Source: SKPT01 sp040905445 (GTDB taxonomy: Bacteria; Planctomycetota; Phycisphaerae; Phycisphaerales; Phycisphaeraceae). From it: 64,000 bases of DNA. Of this stretch, positions 59,079 to 64,000 are shown piece by piece. The notes beneath the pieces were generated by a model that saw only the letters and a program-made list of their open reading frames with translations, was not told where the DNA came from and ran no database searches. The DNA lies in the NCBI GenBank assembly GCA_040905445.1, contig JBBDRN010000014.1:62001-126000 (forward strand), in the 5' to 3' direction. Both the position numbers and the translations under genes were made by a program. The first letter of the stretch is position 1. Every line of letters begins with the position of its first letter.

Positions 59079-60031
59079 GTCGCCACCTCCTGACCCGCCG
59101 CGCCGCCCTCGGCAAGCTCGCGCAGCTCCGGGAACCGGTCCACCAGCGCCGCGGCAGGCATCAGCGTCGTCGCCCGTCGCCACCACAACGCGCTGCGGCG
59201 AGCACGCTCCTCGGCGTCCGCAACTGCACGCGCCCGCCGCCAGCACAGCGCCAGCAGCGCGTGGCCGTAGCCCGCGCTGATGCCCAGCGGACGCAGCTCA
59301 TCGAGCATCGCGTCGCCCGCCGCCGCGGCATCGTCAAAATGATGCGTCCGCACCCGCTGGATCAACTCCGCCAGGCGGTAAATCGCCCCCGGCGCCGCCC
59401 CCTCGCCACGCCCGCCACGCCCGCCATCACCCGCCCTGACGCGGTCGCCGACCCCACCCGCCACGGACGCCGCCGCCGGGGCATGGGTGTCCAGGCGGCG
59501 CAGGGCCTCGTCCGCATCGGTCAGGTGCTCGGCCATCAGCGCCGCGATTGTCCGGTGCAGGCGCAGGTGAACACTGCCCGGGTGGTCCTCGTGCAGCTTC
59601 GCGATCAGGCTGTCGTAGGCCGCAAGCGCCGCCTCGTACGCCTTGAGCTCGTCGAGCGTGTGGGCCAGCAGCGCGGCCGCGCGGACGTACATCCCCGGCT
59701 GCGTCTGCACGCGCGGGATCACCCGCCAGACGACCGCCAGCGCCCGCCGCTCCTGGCGCAGCATGGCCAGTTCCTGGGCCCCAATCAGCTCGGCGTCAAC
59801 CCCGCGCAGCCGACGCACGCGCCACACGAGAAAGCCGAACACCCCCCCGAGCCCCAGCCACGGCAAAACGATCGCCACCGATCCGCCGATCATCAACGAC
59901 GCGCCGACGACGCCGGCGAGCGCGGCAAGCGGGCCCCAGACGACCCAGGGCGACGCGGGCCGCGGCTCGTGCGCGGCGAGGTGGGCCTCGACCTGCTCGG
60001 GGCTAGGGGGTTGGTACGGACTTACACTCAT
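59075..60031 (-). CDS. Membrane protein with helical-repeat domain
   Basis: 318 residues. Two membrane helices (about 30-47 and 50-68), then helical repeats (RAAALLAHTLDELKAYEAAL, then LRLHRTIAALMAEHLTDADE). A Gly/Arg-rich loop (about 190-213) is encoded by the 9-bp-period repeat at 59396-59435. It forms a two-gene operon with the next gene. Confidence 0.65.
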   Translation of the reverse strand: MSVSPYQPPSPEQVEAHLAAHEPRPASPWVVWGPLAALAGVVGASLMIGGSVAIVLPWLGLGGVFGFLVWRVRRLRGVDAELIGAQELAMLRQERRALAVVWRVIPRVQTQPGMYVRAAALLAHTLDELKAYEAALAAYDSLIAKLHEDHPGSVHLRLHRTIAALMAEHLTDADEALRRLDTHAPAAASVAGGVGDRVRAGDGGRGGRGEGAAPGAIYRLAELIQRVRTHHFDDAAAAGDAMLDELRPLGISAGYGHALLALCWRRARAVADAEERARRSALWWRRATTLMPAAALVDRFPELRELAEGGAAGQEVAT

Positions 60032-60060
60032 CTCACGTCGCCGACTCGACCGGACGTTGT

Positions 60061-60558
60061 CTACTGGTAAGCCTGCAGGCAGAAGTGGATCAGGACGATC
60101 GCCGTCGCAGGCAGACAGACCAAGAGATACGGAGAGAACACACGCGGTTTGCCCAGCAATTCGTAAATCTGCGAACGTCCGCCGCTCGCGGCAATTTGAC
60201 CGGACAGTTGCGGTCCACCGTAGTAGGACTGTGGGGACCGAAGAAACTCCTCAATCGACCCGGCGCGTTTGATGGCAACATCCGCCGGCACGCGTTGTAC
60301 GCCATCGGAAATCCAACCCAGAAGAGCCAGAGTCCCAATGGCAAGCACCCCTAGCCCCGGTGGGACATCCCTTGTCAAAACGCCTATGACAACAGCAGCA
60401 ATAAACGCGAAAACCCACCGCTGTTGGGCAAACGTGATGTTCTCACGATGCACGATTACCTGGTGACACCACTCTCGCTCCCGAAGTGCCAACTCCTCGT
60501 CCCGATTAGACGAATTGCCGCCAATCTCCTTGCTTGTGGCAGCCTTCTTCTTACCCAT
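60061..60558 (-). CDS. Small membrane protein of atypical composition
   Basis: 165 residues behind GAGGAGG. A basic N-terminus (MGKKKAATSKEIGGNSSNRD) and a charged helix precede two helices at about 49-80 (FAFIAAVVIGVLTRDV and LGVLAIGTLALLGW). A soluble part follows, then a third helix ends the protein (YLLVCLPATAIVLIHFCLQA). Codon use is less GC-rich than in the neighbours, a sign of recent transfer. Not recognised. Confidence 0.6.
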   Translation of the reverse strand: MGKKKAATSKEIGGNSSNRDEELALREREWCHQVIVHRENITFAQQRWVFAFIAAVVIGVLTRDVPPGLGVLAIGTLALLGWISDGVQRVPADVAIKRAGSIEEFLRSPQSYYGGPQLSGQIAASGGRSQIYELLGKPRVFSPYLLVCLPATAIVLIHFCLQAYQ

Positions 60559-60605
60559 GCGCCCTCCTCGCCGACACCCGGTTGTGAGTTATCCGTCCGG
60601 AGTCG

Positions 60606-62225
60606 TTACCGCGCGTATTCGACGGTGCGCTTTTCGCGGAGAACCGTGACCTTGATCTCCCCGGGGAAGGTCATCTCGTCGGCGACCTTGCGGGCGATCT
60701 CGCGGGCGATGTACGTGCTGTTCGTGTCGTCGACCATGTCCGGGTCGACGATGACGCGGACCTCGCGGCCGGCCTGGATGGCGTAGGCCTCGCGCACGCC
60801 CTTCTGGTCCTTGGCGATGCCCTCGAGCTGCTCGAGGCGGCGGACGTACTTCTCCAGCGTCTCGCGCCTGGCCCCCGGGCGCGCCCCCGAGATCGCGTCC
60901 GCGGCCATGACGATCGGCGTGTAAGGCGACGTCGAAGGGATGTCGTTGTGGTGGCCGGCGATGGCGTTGAGGATGTTGTCCTTCTCGCCATGCTTGCGGG
61001 CGAACTCGGCGCCGATCGCCGGGTGGCCGCCCTCGACCTCGTGGTCCATCGCCTTGCCGATGTCGTGCAGGAACCCCGCCCGCCGCGCCTGGTCGCCGTC
61101 CAGCCCCAATTCGTTGGCGATCACCTGGCACAGGTACGCCGTCTCCATCGAGTGGCGCAGAATGTTCTGCCCGTAGCTCATCCGGTAGTGCAGCCGGCCC
61201 ATCATCTCGGCGAGCTTGGGGTGCAGCCCCTGGATGTTGGCCTCGATGCAGGCGTCGCGCCCATACTTGATGATCCGGTCGCCAATCTCCTTGCGGATCT
61301 GCTCGACGACCTCCTCGATCCGCGTCGGGTGGATGCGCCCGTCCTCCAGCAGCTTCTGCAGCGACTCCGCGGCGACCGCCCGGCGGACGGGGTCGAAGCA
61401 GGAGACGACCACCACGCCCGGCGTGTCGTCGACGATCACGTCCACGCCCGTGGCCTTCTCGAAGGCCCGGATGTTGCGCCCCTCGCGGCCGATGACCCGC
61501 CCCTTCATGTCGTCCGACGCGATCGGGATCGCCGACACCGTCGTGTCCGCCGTGTGCTCGCTGGCGTAGCGCTGGATGGCCTGGAGGGTGATCTTCAGTG
61601 CCGTCTCGCGCGACTCCTCCTCAGCCCGCTCGACGTTGCGCTGGATGATCTGCGCCGCCTCGTGCTGACTCTCGCGCTCGACGATCTTGAGCGCCTCCTT
61701 GCGGGCCTCGTCCTCGGAGAGGTTGCTGGCGCGCAGGAGGATCTCCTTCTGCTTCTGCGTCGTCTCGTCCACGAGCTTGCGCTGCTCGGCGATCAGCCCG
61801 GTCAGCTCCTGCTCGCGGGTCTCGACCTTCTGCTCGCGCTGCTTGATCTTCTCGTCGAGCTCGTCGAGGTACTTCTCCTTGGTCGCGAGCGCGTCGAGTT
61901 TGCGGTCGAGGTTGTCCTCGCGCTTGGTCAGGCGTCGCTCGGCCTCCTTGATCTCGTTGCGCTGCTGCTCGAGCTCCTTGTCAAAGGACTCGCGGCGGCG
62001 GGCGAGCTCGTCGCGGACGTCGAGTTCCAGTTGCTTTTTGAGGGTCTGGGCATCGTGGCGGGCCTGGGCGAGGTGGTCCTCGGCCTGCTTGCGGGCCTGG
62101 CCGATCGTCTGCCCGCCGAGCAGACGGTGGGCGAGGACGGCGCCGGCCGCGCCGACGATCAGGCCGAGCACGATGCCGAGGCTGAGCCCGAGCGGTTCCA
62201 AGGCCAGGAGCAGCGGTGTAAACAA
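60606..62225 (-). CDS. rny: Ribonuclease Y
   Basis: RNase Y is the membrane-bound endonuclease that starts mRNA decay. From TTG 62225 (AGGGG upstream) the 539 residues show an N-terminal membrane helix (10-32) and a long coiled coil (40-210). The KH domain reads GRVIGREGRNIRAFEKATGV, 242-261. The HD domain has FLHDIGKAMDHEVEGGHP, His387-Asp388, and GHHNDIPSTSPY. The C-terminus ends in a conserved strand EIKVTVLREKRTVEYAR. The coiled coil is typical. Confidence 0.95.
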   Translation of the reverse strand: MFTPLLLALEPLGLSLGIVLGLIVGAAGAVLAHRLLGGQTIGQARKQAEDHLAQARHDAQTLKKQLELDVRDELARRRESFDKELEQQRNEIKEAERRLTKREDNLDRKLDALATKEKYLDELDEKIKQREQKVETREQELTGLIAEQRKLVDETTQKQKEILLRASNLSEDEARKEALKIVERESQHEAAQIIQRNVERAEEESRETALKITLQAIQRYASEHTADTTVSAIPIASDDMKGRVIGREGRNIRAFEKATGVDVIVDDTPGVVVVSCFDPVRRAVAAESLQKLLEDGRIHPTRIEEVVEQIRKEIGDRIIKYGRDACIEANIQGLHPKLAEMMGRLHYRMSYGQNILRHSMETAYLCQVIANELGLDGDQARRAGFLHDIGKAMDHEVEGGHPAIGAEFARKHGEKDNILNAIAGHHNDIPSTSPYTPIVMAADAISGARPGARRETLEKYVRRLEQLEGIAKDQKGVREAYAIQAGREVRVIVDPDMVDDTNSTYIAREIARKVADEMTFPGEIKVTVLREKRTVEYAR

Positions 62226-63111
62226 GCGCGAGCCCCTTGAGCGATCGGCGGCGCCAGGAGGCGCCGGCCGGGGTTGGGGCACGCCGGGTGTCAGGCGGGT
62301 TGAGGCGGTCCGATCAGCGGGTGACGATGCAGCAGCCGGCCCAAAGGCGCGAGCCCGGGCGGCCGGGACTGCCCGGCAGAGCGAAGAGGCGGGCGCGTCG
62401 GCGACGCGGCGGGCGCGGACCACAGCGGGGCCCGGATCGCCAGCCGGGTGCCGATGAAGCTGTCGCAGCAGGAAGCCGGTGGGTACATCGTCAATCTATC
62501 CGCCTGTCAGGCAGGCGGCCGAGCGAGCGCGGCATTGGCCACGGCTCGACTGATCGGCCCGACGCAAGCCGCGCTGCAGCCCGGTCGATGCCGTAAGGTC
62601 CCATGCGTTGATCAGGCCCGGCCCCGCCCCGATGCCGCCTCGACGGCCCCGGTGCCTGTCCGCGCAAGGGCGGTAAGCGTTCATCCTACCGCTGTCCGAG
62701 CCCCAACGTCAAGCCGAGACCGTCCCCCAACCCGCCCGTCCCAGGGCCAACGCATATGGGCGAGGCCATGGCTGGTGGTGATGGCATGCCCTCTGATTGA
62801 CCGCGAAGAGGCGAAGCGGGCGAAGAGCGCGAAGCGAGAAAAGCAAGCGGGGATCGGCGTCACAACCCTTGCGCCGAATTTGCTTTACCTTCGCGACTTC
62901 GCCGCCTTCGCGCCTTCGCGGTGAGAACGAAGTGTGGGGTGGGCCGCTTTTGATCGAGCCATATGCGTTGGCCCAGGCGCCCGTCCGCCGAGTCCGCAAG
63001 GTTCCCTGGGCGGACCTCGCCCCGACCCGAGCGGTGGCGGGCCGGACGCCAAGCTCCCCACAGCCGACACAACACCCTTGCACCGCCCCGACGATCGGGG
63101 ATGATAAAGCC
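62226..63111. other. 886-nt spacer between rny and the aminotransferase
   Basis: No gene with a convincing start, ribosome site and composition is seen on either strand. It contains a CGAAG-type inverted repeat at 62799-62923 and GATGATAAAG just before the aminotransferase ATG. A structured RNA cannot be ruled out for 62300-62700, but nothing recognisable was found. Confidence 0.5.
62799..62923. repeat. CGAAG-type intergenic inverted repeat
   Basis: GACCGCGAAGAGGCGAAGCG (62799-62818) and the inverse CTTCGCGCCTTCGCGG (62906-62921), with further CTTCG units between. Confidence 0.65.
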
Positions 63112-64000
63112 ATGACAACCACCCCGACCTCGCGGCGGACCCGGCTGGCGATCCTCGGCGGCGAACCGGCCATCGGCGATGATCCGGCATTCCGCACTTG
63201 GCCGGCCGTCGACGCGGCCGACGAGGCGCTCGTCCTGGCATCGCTGCGGCAGGATCAGCACGCCTCCGGCCCGCACGTCCGCACCTTGGCCGAGGAGTTC
63301 GCCGCGTCCGTCGGCGTCAAGCACTGCCTGCCGACCAACGCCGGCACCGCCGCGCTGCACATGTGCGTCGCCGGCTGCGGCGTCGAGGCCGGCGACGAGG
63401 TCGTCACCACGGCCCTGAGCTGGACCAGCAGCGCCACCTGCATCATCCACCACAACGCCATCCCCGTCTTCGTCGACGTCGACTGGGACACCATGCACAT
63501 CGACCCCGCCCGCGTCGAGGCATCCATCACCGACCGCACCCGCGCCATCCTCGTCGTCCACTACTGGGGCGTCGCCTGCGACATGCCGGCCATCATGGCG
63601 ATCGCCGCGCGCCACGACCTGCCCGTCATCGAGGATGCCTGCCAAGCCCACGGCTGCACCTGCGCGGGCGAAAGGGTCGGTGCCATCGGCCACGCCGCCG
63701 CCTTCAGCCTCAACCAGAACAAGAACCTCTGCGGCGGCGAAGGCGGGTTCTTCGTCACCAACGACGACGCCGTCTTCGACCGCGGCAAGGCGCTCGCCTC
63801 CTTCAGCGACATGCGCCCGCCCGAGGCCGGCCGCGACTACCACACCCACGGCCTGGGCTGGATGTACCGCACGACCGACCTCAACGCCGCCTTCGCCCTC
63901 AGCCAACTCCGCAAGCTCGACGCCACCAACACCCACGCCCGCGAGAACTGGCACCACCTCCACGAACACCTGGCCGACGTGCCCCACCTGGTTCGACCCT
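63112..64000 (+). CDS. DegT/DnrJ/EryC1/StrS-family aminotransferase (3' end missing)
   Basis: 296 codons before the window ends. Sugar aminotransferase fold: LPTNAGTAALHMCV (73-86), DVDWDTMHIDP (122-132), IEDACQAHGCTCAGERVG (173-190) with the PLP-binding Asp175, and the PLP Lys204 in SLNQNKNLCGGEGGFF. Members transaminate keto-sugars for surface polysaccharide or antibiotic sugars. No sugar-biosynthesis neighbours are visible inside the window. Confidence 0.92.
   Translation, partial: MTTTPTSRRTRLAILGGEPAIGDDPAFRTWPAVDAADEALVLASLRQDQHASGPHVRTLAEEFAASVGVKHCLPTNAGTAALHMCVAGCGVEAGDEVVTTALSWTSSATCIIHHNAIPVFVDVDWDTMHIDPARVEASITDRTRAILVVHYWGVACDMPAIMAIAARHDLPVIEDACQAHGCTCAGERVGAIGHAAAFSLNQNKNLCGGEGGFFVTNDDAVFDRGKALASFSDMRPPEAGRDYHTHGLGWMYRTTDLNAAFALSQLRKLDATNTHARENWHHLHEHLADVPHLVRP

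Noticed and set aside
62448..62924. 158-codon frame in the spacer after rny
   Set aside because: Its end is encoded by the CGAAG repeat and the rest shows no conserved features; no ribosome site.

Overview
The window is high-GC bacterial DNA, roughly 70% by eye, with dense short-spaced genes on both strands. Several traits point to Planctomycetota, most likely a Phycisphaerae-type genome. These include a type I sulfatase, a ThuA-like protein, a Minf_1886/TIGR04138-type protein, secreted proteins with glycine-rich linkers, a deoxyhypusine-synthase-like enzyme, RNase Y, integrases of the kind common in planctomycetes, and many intergenic short repeats (CGAAG-rich, AATCAG-rich and GGGTGCCACTG palindromes). 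This assignment is inference; there is no rRNA in the window.

Host backbone, left part (1-22535): a truncated FKBP-type isomerase, dapB, a DHS/SpeY-like enzyme, a ThuA-like protein, an orphan histidine kinase, a large secreted beta-helix/LamG protein, a secretin-N-domain-like Gly-rich protein, an AI-2E family permease, a TIGR04138-like protein, an M28 peptidase, murD, a SpoIID-type lipoprotein, a DUF368 lipid-carrier transporter, a sodium symporter with a tiny partner subunit, serA, hemL and tRNA-His.

Accessory region (22473-38658): this is bounded by tRNA genes. Next to tRNA-His lie a truncated integrase, a HTH regulator, a gene remnant, and a lower-GC two-gene module of a ComEC-type metallo-beta-lactamase hydrolase (frameshifted) with a membrane protein. 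An integrase abutting the 3' end of tRNA-Ser(GGA) follows. On the 5' side of that tRNA sits a 10.6-kb element flanked by a perfect 42-bp direct repeat of the tRNA 5' half. It carries an integrase, small regulators, a P4-type primase-helicase, a putative origin, a P27 small terminase, an HK97-type capsid protein and a tape-measure-like protein. It has no large terminase, portal, protease or tail genes. It looks like a phage satellite and is the most interesting item here.

Host backbone, right part (38659-64000): truB, a GTPase (DUF3482)/DUF2868 pair, a lipoprotein and FAD amine oxidase, an outer-membrane barrel, a sulfatase, tRNA-Ile(CAT), thyA (with a palindromic in-frame insertion), ddl-ftsQ, a membrane protein, lptB, rluB, uppP, a class V aminotransferase, a peroxiredoxin-like lipoprotein, two overlapping membrane helical-repeat proteins, rny, and a DegT-type aminotransferase running off the end.

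Shared functions: murD, ddl, ftsQ, uppP, the DUF368 protein and the SpoIID protein serve peptidoglycan synthesis and division. serA and the class V aminotransferase could act in serine/glyoxylate metabolism. Several host genes have a TAnnnT hexamer 6-9 nt before the start codon, which suggests leaderless transcripts.
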